Below the pieces are notes generated by a model. The model made no database searches and was not told where the DNA came from. It saw only the letters and a list, made by a program, of their open reading frames with translations. Shown here piece by piece: positions 8,213 to 16,920 of a stretch of 64,000 nucleotides of DNA. This DNA is from Streptomyces aureus (GTDB taxonomy: Bacteria > Actinomycetota > Actinomycetes > Streptomycetales > Streptomycetaceae). Positions within the stretch are counted from its first letter, which is position 1. Each line of letters opens with the position of its first letter. The stretch covers positions 1-64,000 of the forward strand of contig NZ_JNZD01000005.1 in NCBI RefSeq assembly GCF_000725495.1, given 5' to 3'. Position numbers and translations under genes: made by a program.

Positions 8213-8860
8213 TCAGTTCACCGAGTCCAGGTAGCGCAGGACCGCGAGGACCCGCCGGTGGCCGGTGTCCGACGGGGGCAGGTCGAGCTTCAGGAAGATG
8301 TTGGCGATGTGCTTCTCGACGGCACGCTCGGAGACGGTGAGGGCGGCGGCGATCGCGTGGTTGGTGCGGCCCTCGGCCATCAGCTCCAGCACCTCGCGCT
8401 CGCGCGGTGTCAGGGCGTCGAGGGCACTGGCGCGCCGGCTCGCGCCGAAGAGCTGGGAGACGACCTCGGGGTCGAGGGCCGTGCCGCCCGCCGCGACCCG
8501 CTCCATGGCGTCCACGAACTCGCCGATGTCGACGACGCGTTCCTTGAGGAGGTACCCGAACCCCGCCGGATCGCCGAGCAGCCGGGTGGCGTACCGGGTC
8601 TCCACGTACTGCGAGAAGACCAGCACCCCGGTGCCGGGGTGCTCCTCGCGCAGCCGCACGGCCGCCCGGATGCCCTCGTCGGTCTGGGTCGGGGGCAGCC
8701 GGATGTCGACGACGGCCACGTCCGGCCGGTGCTCGGCGACCCGCTCCAGCAGGGACTCCGCGTCGCCCACGGCCGCCGCCACCTCGACCCCGCGCAACTG
8801 GAGGAGCTGGACCAGGCCGTCCCGCAGCAGGGCCGAGTCCTCGGCGATGACGACGCGCAT
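8213..8860 (-). CDS. NarL/LuxR-type response regulator
   Basis: A 215-residue two-component regulator. The receiver domain has the acidic pocket (AEDS), phospho-acceptor Asp52 (VVDIRLPP) and the conserved Lys in YLLKERV. A C-terminal LuxR helix-turn-helix (LTPREREVLELMAEGRTNHAIA) binds DNA. It begins 20 bp after the histidine kinase gene ends, so the two are co-transcribed with the sensor-like gene ahead of them. Target genes are not evident; the divergent nitrite reductase operon lies upstream but already has a GlnR box. Confidence 0.9.
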   Translation of the reverse strand: MRVVIAEDSALLRDGLVQLLQLRGVEVAAAVGDAESLLERVAEHRPDVAVVDIRLPPTQTDEGIRAAVRLREEHPGTGVLVFSQYVETRYATRLLGDPAGFGYLLKERVVDIGEFVDAMERVAAGGTALDPEVVSQLFGASRRASALDALTPREREVLELMAEGRTNHAIAAALTVSERAVEKHIANIFLKLDLPPSDTGHRRVLAVLRYLDSVN

Positions 8861-8880
8861 GGGGCTCCCGTCCACCAGGG

Positions 8881-10176
8881 TCAGCAGGGCAGTTCGACGG
8901 TGACCACCGTAGGCCCTCCCGGCGGGCTGTCGCAGACCAGCGTGCCGTCGACGGTCCGCACCCGGGCCAGCAGACCGGTCAGGCCGGAGCCTGCGCCGAT
9001 CACCGCTCCCCCGCGCCCGTCGTCGGACACCCTCAGCCGCAGCAGCCCGTCCCGGGCCGTCACGGTGACGCCCGCCCGCGCGGCCCCGCTGTGCTTGACG
9101 GCGTTGGCGAGGAGTTCCGCGGCGCAGAAGTAGGCGATCGACTCGACCGCCGGGACCGGCCGCGACCCGATGGCGACGTCCACCTCGACGGGCAGCGCGC
9201 TGTCGGCGGCGAGGGTCGCCAGCGCCGTGTCCAGGCCCTGGTCCAGTACGGGCGGATGGATGCCCTTGACGAGATGGCGGAGGTCGGCGATGGCCTGCCG
9301 GGCGTTGCCCTGCGCGGTGTCGACGACGGCGAGGATCCGTTCCTCGGAGGCCCCGGCGCCGATCAGCTCCCTGATCATCGTGAGGTGCATCGCGAGGCCG
9401 ACGAGCCGGGCCTGGGTGCCGTCGTGCAGGTCGCGTTCGATGCGGCGCAGGGTCGCCGCGGCGTCGTCCACGGCCTGGGCGCGGGTCTCCTCCAGGGTGC
9501 GGATCCGCCGGTCGGCCGGGTCGGGGCCGAGCAGCGTGGCGATCCAGGACCGGTGCGGGGCGAGCGCCTGGCGCAGCAGCCAGGCGGCGCTCGCGAGGAG
9601 CAGCAGTCCGACGGTCACCGGGATCAGCCAGCGCGGCCAGGTGTCGACCTGGAACCCGAAGAACTCCAGCGACACCCGGCGCTCCGTGCCGTCGGCCGCC
9701 CGCCGGGTGTCGTAGTTCCAGTGTTCTAGGACGGGGTGGAGGGTGAGCAGGACGCCCCAGGCGTAGCCGACGATCACGGCGAGCCAGCCGAAGACGGCGG
9801 TGAAGGGGGCGGCCAGCGCGCAGGCGACGGCCCGCCAGCCGGCGCGGTCGGCGAGCAGCGCCCGGCGCCGGCCGAGCACCCCGGTGCCGGGGCGGCGCCC
9901 GGGTTCCTCGATGTCCAGGCCCAGCAGGTGCCGGGCCAGGGCGCGTTGGAGCGTGCCGAGGGCGAGGGCCCCGCGGACGGTGGCGGCGATCAGCCACAGT
10001 CCGAGGGTGGTCACCGACAGCGCGCCGCCGACCAGCAGGCCCACGAGCGTGAGGACGAAGCCGGCCAGGGCGAGCGGGAAGGCGATCAGCGCGTAGAGGA
10101 GGGCCGCCAGGGCCCGCCGCCCGAAGGGGAAGCCCAGGACGGCGCGCAGGCGGTTCACGGACCCCGACCGGTTCAT
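8881..10176 (-). CDS. DesK-like (HisKA_3) sensor histidine kinase
   Basis: A 431-residue membrane kinase. The N-terminal half is a multi-pass sensor domain of the type typical of actinomycete kinases (YALIAFPLALAGF, then further helices to about residue 230). The dimerisation box ERDLHDGTQARL holds the phospho-acceptor His. The ATPase domain shows the N-box (ELLANAVKHSG), G1 (DDGRGG) and G2 (GSGLTGL) motifs. The start at ATG 10176 lies 10 bp after the upstream gene; an in-frame GTG six codons later is an alternative. It signals to the regulator encoded next to it. The stimulus is unknown, but the sensor domain is duplicated as a stand-alone protein upstream. Confidence 0.88.
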   Translation of the reverse strand: MNRSGSVNRLRAVLGFPFGRRALAALLYALIAFPLALAGFVLTLVGLLVGGALSVTTLGLWLIAATVRGALALGTLQRALARHLLGLDIEEPGRRPGTGVLGRRRALLADRAGWRAVACALAAPFTAVFGWLAVIVGYAWGVLLTLHPVLEHWNYDTRRAADGTERRVSLEFFGFQVDTWPRWLIPVTVGLLLLASAAWLLRQALAPHRSWIATLLGPDPADRRIRTLEETRAQAVDDAAATLRRIERDLHDGTQARLVGLAMHLTMIRELIGAGASEERILAVVDTAQGNARQAIADLRHLVKGIHPPVLDQGLDTALATLAADSALPVEVDVAIGSRPVPAVESIAYFCAAELLANAVKHSGAARAGVTVTARDGLLRLRVSDDGRGGAVIGAGSGLTGLLARVRTVDGTLVCDSPPGGPTVVTVELPC

Positions 10177-10186
10177 GGACCCCAAC

Positions 10187-10771
10187 CTAGGAGAGGAGCG
10201 CCGCCGCGAGGCGGAGCTGGACGGCGGCCATGGCCCGGCCGAGCCACGGCATGAGGAGCAGGAAACCGCCCGCTCCGACGAGGGCGTGGAAGGCCCAGGC
10301 ACCGGCGAAGGTGGGGCCGCCCCAGGAGTCCGCGTAGTCGGAGCCCGCGCGCAGCGGCCAGCCGAGGTTCATCGGCACGATCGACCAGCCGTACACGGTG
10401 ACGGCCAGGACGAGGAGGTTCAAGGGGGCCGCGAGCAACGCGTGGGCGAGCCCTCTCGCGGGCGCCGGCGGCCCCGGGGTCCCGGGCAGGCCCAGGAACC
10501 GCTGGGCAAGACTCCGCTGCCACCGCCCGGTCGGGGCGCCCACGAGCGACAGCGGGACGCAGACGAGCCCGGCCGGGAACGCCAGCAGCGCGTAGTCGAC
10601 CCGCCGCCAGGTCCCCGCCCGGAACGGCTCCCGCACGACCCTCCAGACCTGGACGGATGCCTCGTCGCGGACGGGCGACTCGTTGCGGACGAGCGGCGAC
10701 TCGTCGCGGACGGGGGCGGTCCCCGGCCGGGGGTCGTACTCGGGATGCCCGGGTGTGCGGGTGGTCGCCAT
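10187..10771 (-). CDS. Stand-alone sensor-domain membrane protein
   Basis: A 194-residue membrane protein with no kinase part. Its two hydrophobic halves parallel the kinase's sensor domain in order and spacing: YALLAFPAGL matches YALIAFPLAL, and LAQRFLGLPG matches LARHLLGLDI. It then repeats the AL-x-AP, long loop, final helix layout. I therefore read it as a paralogue of that sensor domain lacking catalytic parts, possibly a co-sensor or modulator. The N-terminus has a short RDES/RNES repeat. It is first in a three-gene unit, 10 bp before the kinase. Homology is judged by eye only. Confidence 0.72.
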   Translation of the reverse strand: MATTRTPGHPEYDPRPGTAPVRDESPLVRNESPVRDEASVQVWRVVREPFRAGTWRRVDYALLAFPAGLVCVPLSLVGAPTGRWQRSLAQRFLGLPGTPGPPAPARGLAHALLAAPLNLLVLAVTVYGWSIVPMNLGWPLRAGSDYADSWGGPTFAGAWAFHALVGAGGFLLLMPWLGRAMAAVQLRLAAALLS

Positions 10772-10818
10772 CGCTGATCCCTTCGTCGTGGACGGGTGGG
10801 TCGAGGCGTCTCGTGGAC

Positions 10819-10920
10819 GGGTACGACCCTGGACCGGGGCGGGTCCGGCCCTGAACCGAACGGGTCCGGCCCTGGACCGGGACGGGTCCGGCCCTGAACC
10901 GAACGGGTCTCGCCCTGAAA
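10819..10920. repeat. Tandem array of 21/22-bp units, five copies
   Basis: Units beginning GGGTMC start at 10819, 10841, 10862, 10884 and 10905, giving alternating 22/21-bp steps and a 43-bp higher-order period. Alternate units carry CTGAACCGAAC or CTGGACCGGG. The array fills much of the 318-bp divergent gap between the sensor-like gene and the nitrite reductase operon. Confidence 0.75.
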
Positions 10921-11029
10921 AGGATTCCGTTCCGGGGCGTCCCGGGCGATGGTGTCCGCACGTGGACCGGGGGTTCGGTTCACCCCACCCCGGCCCTCAC
11001 ATCGCCGCCCCGCTCCCGCTGAGGGCAGC

Positions 11030-11067
11030 GTTCCTCCCGGGAAACAGAGGTGATGCCACCGGGTAAC
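11030..11067 (+). promoter_or_regulatory. GlnR box upstream of the nitrite reductase operon
   Basis: Four pentamers fall at exact 11-bp steps: GTTCC (11030), GAAAC (11041), GATGC (11052), GTAAC (11063). This is the GlnR box layout a1-n6-b1-n6-a2-n6-b2, with b1 perfect. The last base is 22 bp from the first start codon. GlnR would switch the operon on under nitrogen limitation, in step with nasA. Confidence 0.75.
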
Positions 11068-11089
11068 ACCGGCACCGCACGGTGGGGTC

Positions 11090-12364
11090 ATGACCTCGAA
11101 TGCGCGTGTGGTGGTGATCGGCGCCGGGCTCGCGGGCGTCCGGCTCGCCCGGCGGCTCGGTGAGCTCGGCAGGCCCGCGCTGCTCGTCGGCGAGGAGGAG
11201 CACCGGCCCTACAACCGGGTACTGCTCGCCGAGGTGCTGGCCGGACGCTACGAACCGGAGGTGATCTCCCTCCCGGCCCCGCCGGAGCTGGTCCGCGCCA
11301 AGGTCACCGGCATCGACCGCGCCGCGCGGACCGTGCGCTGCGCGGACGGCACGGAGATCGTCTACGAAACGCTGGTCCTGGCCACCGGCTCCAACCCGGT
11401 GCTGCCCCCGCTGCGCGGTCTGTTCACGGACCTCCACCGCGCGGGGCACGGCGCCCCCGGCCACGGACTGCCCGAGGGCGTCCACGCGTTCCGCACGATG
11501 GACGACTGCCTCGGGCTGTCGAAGGCGGTGCGGCCCGGGGTACGGGCGGTCGTCGTCGGCGGCGGTCTGCTGGGGGTCTCCGCTGCCCGGGCGCTCGCCG
11601 TGCGCGGCGCCCAGGTGGTCCTCGCCCAGCAGGCCGAGCGGCTGATGGAGCGCCAGCTCGACCCGGGCGCCTCGAAGCTGGTGCTGCGGCATCTGCTGGA
11701 CCTCGGCGTCGAGGTGCACACCGAGTGCCGGGTACGGGACGTGCGCTGCCTCGGCGGCGCGGTCCGCTCGGTGGAACTGGCCGACGGCTACGCGCTCGAC
11801 GCCGATCTCGTGGTGCTTGCCTGCGGGGTGCACCCGCGGGCCGGTCTGGCCAAGGAGGCCGGACTCGCCGTCCACAAGGGCGTCCTGGTCGACGACGAAC
11901 TGCGCACCAGCGACCCGCACATCCGGGCCGTCGGGGACTGCGCCCAGCACGCCGGCACGGTCTACGGCCTCGCCGCGCCCGCGCTCGAACAGGCCGACGC
12001 GCTGGCCGAGTCGCTCGCGGGCGACGCGAACGCCCGCTACACCGGCACCCGTTCCCTGACCCGGCTCACCCTGACCGGACGGGACACCGCCACCGGCCCG
12101 GCGGCCACCGGCCCCGCGCCCTTCGACCTGGCCGCGTTCGGCGAGACCGAGCCGCGCCCCGGCGACGACGTGGTCCAGATCGCGGACGCCACCCGCGGGA
12201 CCTACCGCAAGGTCGTCGTCCGCGACGACCGCCTGGTCGGCGGGGTCCTCGTCGGCGAACTCGGCACCGTCGGCGCGCTCGCCCGCGCCTGGGAGGGAGC
12301 AGAGCCGCTCCCCACGAACGGCGCCCCTCTGCTCCACCTGCTCACCAACGACGGAGGCTCCTGA
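11090..12364 (+). CDS. FAD-dependent NAD(P)H oxidoreductase of nitrate/nitrite assimilation
   Basis: A 424-residue flavoprotein disulfide-reductase-fold enzyme resembling the N-terminal domain of NirB/NasB. It shows the FAD Rossmann motif (VVVIGAGLAGVRLARRL), the ATGSNP hinge, the NADH-binding motif VVVGGGLLGVSAARAL near residue 160, and the FAD-pyrophosphate motif IRAVGDCAQH near residue 280. There is no Cys-rich domain, so it transfers electrons through FAD only. Its TGA overlaps the nirB ATG by 4 bp, so they are translationally coupled. It probably feeds reducing equivalents to nitrate reductase or assists NirB; which one cannot be told from sequence. Confidence 0.82.
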   Translation: MTSNARVVVIGAGLAGVRLARRLGELGRPALLVGEEEHRPYNRVLLAEVLAGRYEPEVISLPAPPELVRAKVTGIDRAARTVRCADGTEIVYETLVLATGSNPVLPPLRGLFTDLHRAGHGAPGHGLPEGVHAFRTMDDCLGLSKAVRPGVRAVVVGGGLLGVSAARALAVRGAQVVLAQQAERLMERQLDPGASKLVLRHLLDLGVEVHTECRVRDVRCLGGAVRSVELADGYALDADLVVLACGVHPRAGLAKEAGLAVHKGVLVDDELRTSDPHIRAVGDCAQHAGTVYGLAAPALEQADALAESLAGDANARYTGTRSLTRLTLTGRDTATGPAATGPAPFDLAAFGETEPRPGDDVVQIADATRGTYRKVVVRDDRLVGGVLVGELGTVGALARAWEGAEPLPTNGAPLLHLLTNDGGS

Positions 12365-14961
12365 TGACTGCCACCCCGGGGGCCACCCCCACGATCGTGC
12401 TCGTCGGCCACGGCATGGTCGGCCAGCGCTTCCTCGAGGCGCTCGCCGAACGCGGTCTGACCGCCACGCACCGCGTGGTCGTGCTGTGCGAGGAACCGCG
12501 CCCCGCTTACGACCGGGTCGCCCTCACCTCGTACTTCTCGGGCCGGACGCCCGAGGAACTCTCCCTGACCGACATGGAGTTCATCCGGGAGCACGGCATC
12601 GAGCTGCGCCTCGGCGACCCGGCGGAGTCGATCGACCGCGCGGCCCGCGAGGTCACGGCCCGCTCCGGTCTCGTCGTCGGCTACGACACCCTGGTGCTCG
12701 CCACCGGCTCCTTCCCCTTCGTCCCGCCGGTGCCCGGCAAGGACGCCGAGGGCTGTTTCGTCTACCGCACGATCGAGGACCTGCTGGCCATCGAGGAGTT
12801 CGCGAGGTCGCGGGCCACGACGGGAGCTGTGGTCGGCGGCGGACTGCTCGGCCTGGAGGCCGCGGGCGCTCTCAAGGGCCTCGGACTCACCAGCCACATC
12901 GTGGAGTTCGCGCCCCGGCTGATGCCCGTACAGGTCGACGAGGGCGGCGGGGCCGCGCTCCTGCGCACGATCGAGAACATGGGCCTGGCCGTCCACACGG
13001 GGGTCGGCACCCAGGAGATCCTGGTCGGCGACGACGGCGCGGTCACCGGGATGAAGCTCTCCGACGGCTCCGAACTCGCCGCCGATCTGGTGGTGTTCTC
13101 GGCCGGTGTCCGCCCCCGCGACCAGCTGGCCCGGGACTGCGGCCTGACGGTCGGCGAGCGCGGCGGCATCACGGTGGACGAGCAGTGCCGTACGGTCGCC
13201 GACCCGCACGTGTTCGCGATCGGCGAGTGCGCGCTGGCGACGGACGGCCGCGTGTACGGCCTGGTGGCGCCCGGCTACGAGCAGGCGGAGACGGCGGCCG
13301 CGACGATCGCCGAGGACGAGCGGGCGTTCACCGGCGCGGACCTGTCCACCAAGCTCAAGCTCCTCGGCGTCGACGTGGCGTCCTTCGGCGACGCCCACGG
13401 CACCACCGAGGACTGCCTGGACGTCGTCTACTCCGACTCCCGCGCGGGCCTGTACAAGAAGCTGGTCATCGGCCGGGACGGCACGCTGCTCGGCGGCATC
13501 CTGGTCGGCGACGCCGAGGCGTACGGGACCCTGCGGGCGTTCACCGGCTCGGTCCCGCCCGTCTCGCCGGAGTCGCTGGTCCTGCCGGCCGGGGCGGGCG
13601 CCCCCGTGCAGCTCGGCCCGTCCGCGCTTCCGGACGAGGCGGTCGTCTGCTCCTGCCACAACGTCACCAAGGGCACGATCCGCGGCGCGGTCACCGAGCA
13701 CAGCTGCACGACGGTCCCCGAGGTCAAGAAGTGCACCAAGGCCGGTACGGGCTGCGGCAGTTGCGTCAAGGTGCTCGGCCAGCTGGTCACCGCCGAGCTG
13801 GAGGCGAGCGGCGTCGAGGTCGACAAGGGCCTGTGCGGCTGCTTCGGGCAGACCCGCGAGGAGCTGTACGAGATCGTCCTGGCGCTCAGGATCACCTCGT
13901 ACCGGACGCTGCTGGACCGGTACGGCCGCGAGGACGCGCGGGGCGGTGACGGCTGCGAGGTCTGCAAGCCCGCCGTCGGCTCGATCATCGCCTCGCTGGC
14001 CCCCACGATCGGCGCCGAGGGCTACGTCCTGGACGGCGAACAGGCCGCGCTCCAGGACACCAACGACCACTTCCTCGCCAACCTCCAGAAGAACGGCTCG
14101 TACTCGATCGTGCCGCGCATCCCGGGCGGCGAGATCACTCCCGAGAAGCTCATCGTGATCGGCGAGGTGGCCCGGGACTTCGGGCTCTACACGAAGATCA
14201 CCGGCGGTCAGCGGATCGACCTGTTCGGCGCCCGGGTGGAGCAGCTCCCGCTGATCTGGGCCCGGCTGGTGGACGCCGGCTTCGAGTCCGGGCACGCCTA
14301 CGGCAAGTCGCTGCGGACGGTGAAGTCCTGTGTCGGGCAGACCTGGTGCCGCTACGGCGTGCAGGACTCGGTCCGCATGGCGATCGACCTGGAGCTGCGC
14401 TACCGGGGTCTGCGCTCCCCGCACAAGCTGAAGTCGGCGGTCTCCGGCTGCGCCCGCGAGTGCGCGGAGGCCCAGTCGAAGGACTTCGGCATCATCGCCA
14501 CCTCCAACGGCTGGAACCTGTACGTCGGCGGGAACGGCGGCGCGACCCCGCGTCACGCGGACCTGCTGGCCCAGGATCTGGGCGACGCCGAACTGGTCCG
14601 GCTCATCGACCGCTTCCTGATGTTCTACATCCGCACCGCGGACCGGCTGGAGCGCACCTCGACCTGGCTGGAGCGGATCCCCGGCGGCCTGGACCACGTC
14701 CGCGAGGTCGTCGTGGAGGACTCCCTCGGCATCTGCGAGGAGCTGGAGTCGCTGATGACCGCGCACGTCGCGAACTACCGCGACGAGTGGGCCGAGACCA
14801 TCAACGACCCGGAGAAGCTGAGCCGGTTCGTGTCCTTCGTGAACGCCCCCGACACCCCGGACCCGGTCGTCGGCTTCGTGGCCGAGCGCGACCAGATCAA
14901 GCCCGACCTGCCGCTGCTGACCATCGGCACCCGGCCCCTGGAAGGAAGTGCCCAGCGATGA
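12364..14961 (+). CDS. nirB: Nitrite reductase [NAD(P)H], large subunit
   Basis: An 865-residue cytoplasmic enzyme reducing nitrite to ammonium with six electrons. Domains in order: FAD/NAD(P)H reductase (IVLVGHGMVGQRF near residue 12; VVGGGLLGLEAAG near 155); a BFD-like [2Fe-2S] region with Cys429, Cys431, Cys464 and Cys467; a second Cys-rich segment (CEVC) near 535; then the siroheme/[4Fe-4S] domain. The siroheme cluster ligands are complete: Cys656-X5-Cys662 and Cys696-X3-Cys700. Start and stop both overlap neighbours by 4 bp (ATGA), so FAD protein, NirB and NirD are made in step. A GlnR box controls the operon. Confidence 0.94.
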   Translation: MTATPGATPTIVLVGHGMVGQRFLEALAERGLTATHRVVVLCEEPRPAYDRVALTSYFSGRTPEELSLTDMEFIREHGIELRLGDPAESIDRAAREVTARSGLVVGYDTLVLATGSFPFVPPVPGKDAEGCFVYRTIEDLLAIEEFARSRATTGAVVGGGLLGLEAAGALKGLGLTSHIVEFAPRLMPVQVDEGGGAALLRTIENMGLAVHTGVGTQEILVGDDGAVTGMKLSDGSELAADLVVFSAGVRPRDQLARDCGLTVGERGGITVDEQCRTVADPHVFAIGECALATDGRVYGLVAPGYEQAETAAATIAEDERAFTGADLSTKLKLLGVDVASFGDAHGTTEDCLDVVYSDSRAGLYKKLVIGRDGTLLGGILVGDAEAYGTLRAFTGSVPPVSPESLVLPAGAGAPVQLGPSALPDEAVVCSCHNVTKGTIRGAVTEHSCTTVPEVKKCTKAGTGCGSCVKVLGQLVTAELEASGVEVDKGLCGCFGQTREELYEIVLALRITSYRTLLDRYGREDARGGDGCEVCKPAVGSIIASLAPTIGAEGYVLDGEQAALQDTNDHFLANLQKNGSYSIVPRIPGGEITPEKLIVIGEVARDFGLYTKITGGQRIDLFGARVEQLPLIWARLVDAGFESGHAYGKSLRTVKSCVGQTWCRYGVQDSVRMAIDLELRYRGLRSPHKLKSAVSGCARECAEAQSKDFGIIATSNGWNLYVGGNGGATPRHADLLAQDLGDAELVRLIDRFLMFYIRTADRLERTSTWLERIPGGLDHVREVVVEDSLGICEELESLMTAHVANYRDEWAETINDPEKLSRFVSFVNAPDTPDPVVGFVAERDQIKPDLPLLTIGTRPLEGSAQR

Positions 14962-15320
14962 CCCTCGCGCCCGAGACGACCGGGACCACGACGGCCCCGT
15001 CGGTCCAGCTCCTGCTGGAGAACGACTGGTTCACGGTCTGCGACCTGACCCTGCTGACCCCGGGACGGGGCGTCGCCGCCCTTCTCCCGGACGGCCGGCA
15101 GGTCGCCCTGTTCACCGACCGCGCGGGACGGACGTACGCCATCGACAACCGTGACCCGTTCACCGGTGCGGCGGTCCTCTCCCGCGGGCTGACCGGCACC
15201 CACCGGGGCCGCCCGTACGTGGCCTCCCCGCTGCTCAAGCAGCGCTTCGACCTGGAGTCCGGGCGGTGCCTGGACGACGAGGAGGTGCGGGTGGCGACGT
15301 ACGAGGTAAGGGCGGCCTGA
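14958..15320 (+). CDS. nirD: Nitrite reductase [NAD(P)H], small subunit
   Basis: A 120-residue Rieske-fold subunit of the assimilatory nitrite reductase. As in other NirD proteins the Rieske Cys/His cluster ligands are absent: the expected Cys-X-His is replaced (YAIDNRDPFTGA), so it is structural or regulatory rather than redox-active. The stop is followed at once by a GC-rich hairpin, ending the operon. The start ATG overlaps the nirB stop by 4 bp. An in-family N-terminus (WFTVCDLTLLTPGRGVAAL) supports the frame. Confidence 0.9.
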   Translation: MTLAPETTGTTTAPSVQLLLENDWFTVCDLTLLTPGRGVAALLPDGRQVALFTDRAGRTYAIDNRDPFTGAAVLSRGLTGTHRGRPYVASPLLKQRFDLESGRCLDDEEVRVATYEVRAA

Positions 15321-15351
15321 GCCGGGCCGGGCCGACGGGGGCGGCCCGGCT
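15320..15351 (+). terminator. Terminator of the nir operon
   Basis: AGCCGGGCCG, a 12-base loop and CGGCCCGGCT form a perfect 10-bp stem beginning at the last base of the nirD stop codon. Confidence 0.65.
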
Positions 15352-15486
15352 CACGGGGGGGGCGGGCCCGGCTCACGGGGGCGGGCCCGCAGCCGCGTTT
15401 GCGGGGTGCTCCGACCGGGTGAACAGTTGAATATGCGGGCCCGCAACGGATGAAGCAAGCACCCCGCAAGCGCATCTGGAGCCATC

Positions 15487-16920
15487 ATGGCCAGAACCTC
15501 CAGGCGGCGCGCCGTCCATCACGTCAACGCATCCTTCCTGGCCGTGACGCTCGCGTTCCCCGTGGGTCTGACGGCCACGGCAGCGGTCCTCCAGGCTCCC
15601 GGCGCGAGCGGAACGTCGGCCGTCGGGACGACACCGCCCGGGACGACACCGCCTTCCCCGCAGCCGGACACCTCGCTCCCCCCGTCGACGTCGAGCCCCA
15701 CGCCCGCACCGGACGGCGGGACCTCCGCATCGAGCGGCACCGCGTCGGAACAGGGGAACACACCGTCCCCTGACCGGTCGTCACCGTCACCGCGCTCCGA
15801 CGACCCGGGCCGGGGTGACACGGACCCCGTGACGCAGCAGAGGAAGCAGATCGACGCCACCGCGACCCGTCTGAACGGGACGAAGGACGAGGTTCCCGAA
15901 GAACTCGCGCCGACCGTCGACGAGTTGGCCACCACGCTCGAAGCGGTCAAGGATCCCGGCACCTCGCTGCGGGACAGACAGGGTGTCATCGAGAGCGTCG
16001 GCCACCTGACCACGGCGCTGAAGGCGACCGGCGACGACGCCACCCCTCCGCGGTTGCGGAAGGAGCTGACCTCCCTCGTGCGGCAGATGTCCTCGGCACT
16101 GAAGGCGGGTCACGACGCGCAGGCGCCGGCCGAGGAGCGGTCCTCCGACCTCGTGATCATGCAGCGCACGGCGGCCGCGCTGGACCTGATCTGCGACCCC
16201 CGGACCCCGGCGAAGCTTCGAGGACAGCTGCTGGCGATCTCGGCAGGGCTGAGCGGCGCGGTCGCGGGCGGCCGTCAGACGGCCTCGCTCCGCGGGTTCG
16301 AGGGACAGATGGGCATCGTCCAGTCCGACGTCGCCGAGGCCCAGGAGGCGTCCCCCGCGAGTGCCGCGGCGGCCATGCGTCCGGAGCACCGGGACGAGCT
16401 CGTCCAGCTCGTGCACGACCAGAACGAGAAGCTGCGGGTGGCGGGCGATCCCCAGTCGTCGTCGAAGGACCGGGCCGAAGCCGAGAAGGACATGCGGGAC
16501 CGGTCCGCCCGCATCAGCGACAAGCAGGAGGAGACGGCGGCGGCCCGGGGGCGGTCGGAGGACCCTCTCGGCAAGGCGGCCGAGGTCTGCACCAACGCCA
16601 TCTTCAAGTCGCCGTCCGGGAGCGAACTGCCCGAGGAGCTGAAGGACCTGGTTCCCGGCAGCTGGCGCCCGCAGGGGGTCAAGGACTTCTGGACGAGCAA
16701 GGAGAAGAGCAACACCCTGCTCGACGTCCTCGCCGAGCTGCGGAACGACCAGAGCGTCAGCGCACCGATCAAGATCGCACCGCTCATGACCGGGCTCGCC
16801 CGGGTCGTCCCGAGGAGCGACCTGTTCTCCACCATCGGCGAGCGGGCCTCGTACTGCCTGTCGACCGCCACCTACCTCGACGAGGACTACGGGGTCAGCG
16901 TCGGGACCTGGCTCGAGTAG
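15487..16920 (+). CDS. Secreted protein with Pro/Thr/Ser-rich linker and helical domain
   Basis: A 477-residue protein I do not recognise. A signal peptide (residues 1-35, VHHVNASFLAVTLAFPVGL) is followed by a Pro/Thr/Ser-rich disordered linker to about residue 110. A mostly helical Lys/Glu-rich domain then contains a coiled-coil-prone stretch near 310-350 (KDRAEAEKDMRDRSARISDKQ). No catalytic motif, anchor or binding module is visible. A GGAG lies 6 bp before the ATG. Its last 34 bp overlap the convergent membrane-protein gene, so the two transcripts share a complementary 3' end. A structural or binding role outside the cell is possible. Confidence 0.7.
   Translation: MARTSRRRAVHHVNASFLAVTLAFPVGLTATAAVLQAPGASGTSAVGTTPPGTTPPSPQPDTSLPPSTSSPTPAPDGGTSASSGTASEQGNTPSPDRSSPSPRSDDPGRGDTDPVTQQRKQIDATATRLNGTKDEVPEELAPTVDELATTLEAVKDPGTSLRDRQGVIESVGHLTTALKATGDDATPPRLRKELTSLVRQMSSALKAGHDAQAPAEERSSDLVIMQRTAAALDLICDPRTPAKLRGQLLAISAGLSGAVAGGRQTASLRGFEGQMGIVQSDVAEAQEASPASAAAAMRPEHRDELVQLVHDQNEKLRVAGDPQSSSKDRAEAEKDMRDRSARISDKQEETAAARGRSEDPLGKAAEVCTNAIFKSPSGSELPEELKDLVPGSWRPQGVKDFWTSKEKSNTLLDVLAELRNDQSVSAPIKIAPLMTGLARVVPRSDLFSTIGERASYCLSTATYLDEDYGVSVGTWLE

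Noticed and set aside
10819..10920. CRISPR array
   Set aside because: Units are contiguous 21/22-bp repeats with no unique spacers, and no cas gene is in the window.
12364..15320. Sulfite reductase instead of nitrite reductase
   Set aside because: The FAD-[2Fe-2S]-siroheme order with a following NirD-type gene and a GlnR box is diagnostic of NirBD; sulfite reductases lack the fused reductase domain and NirD.
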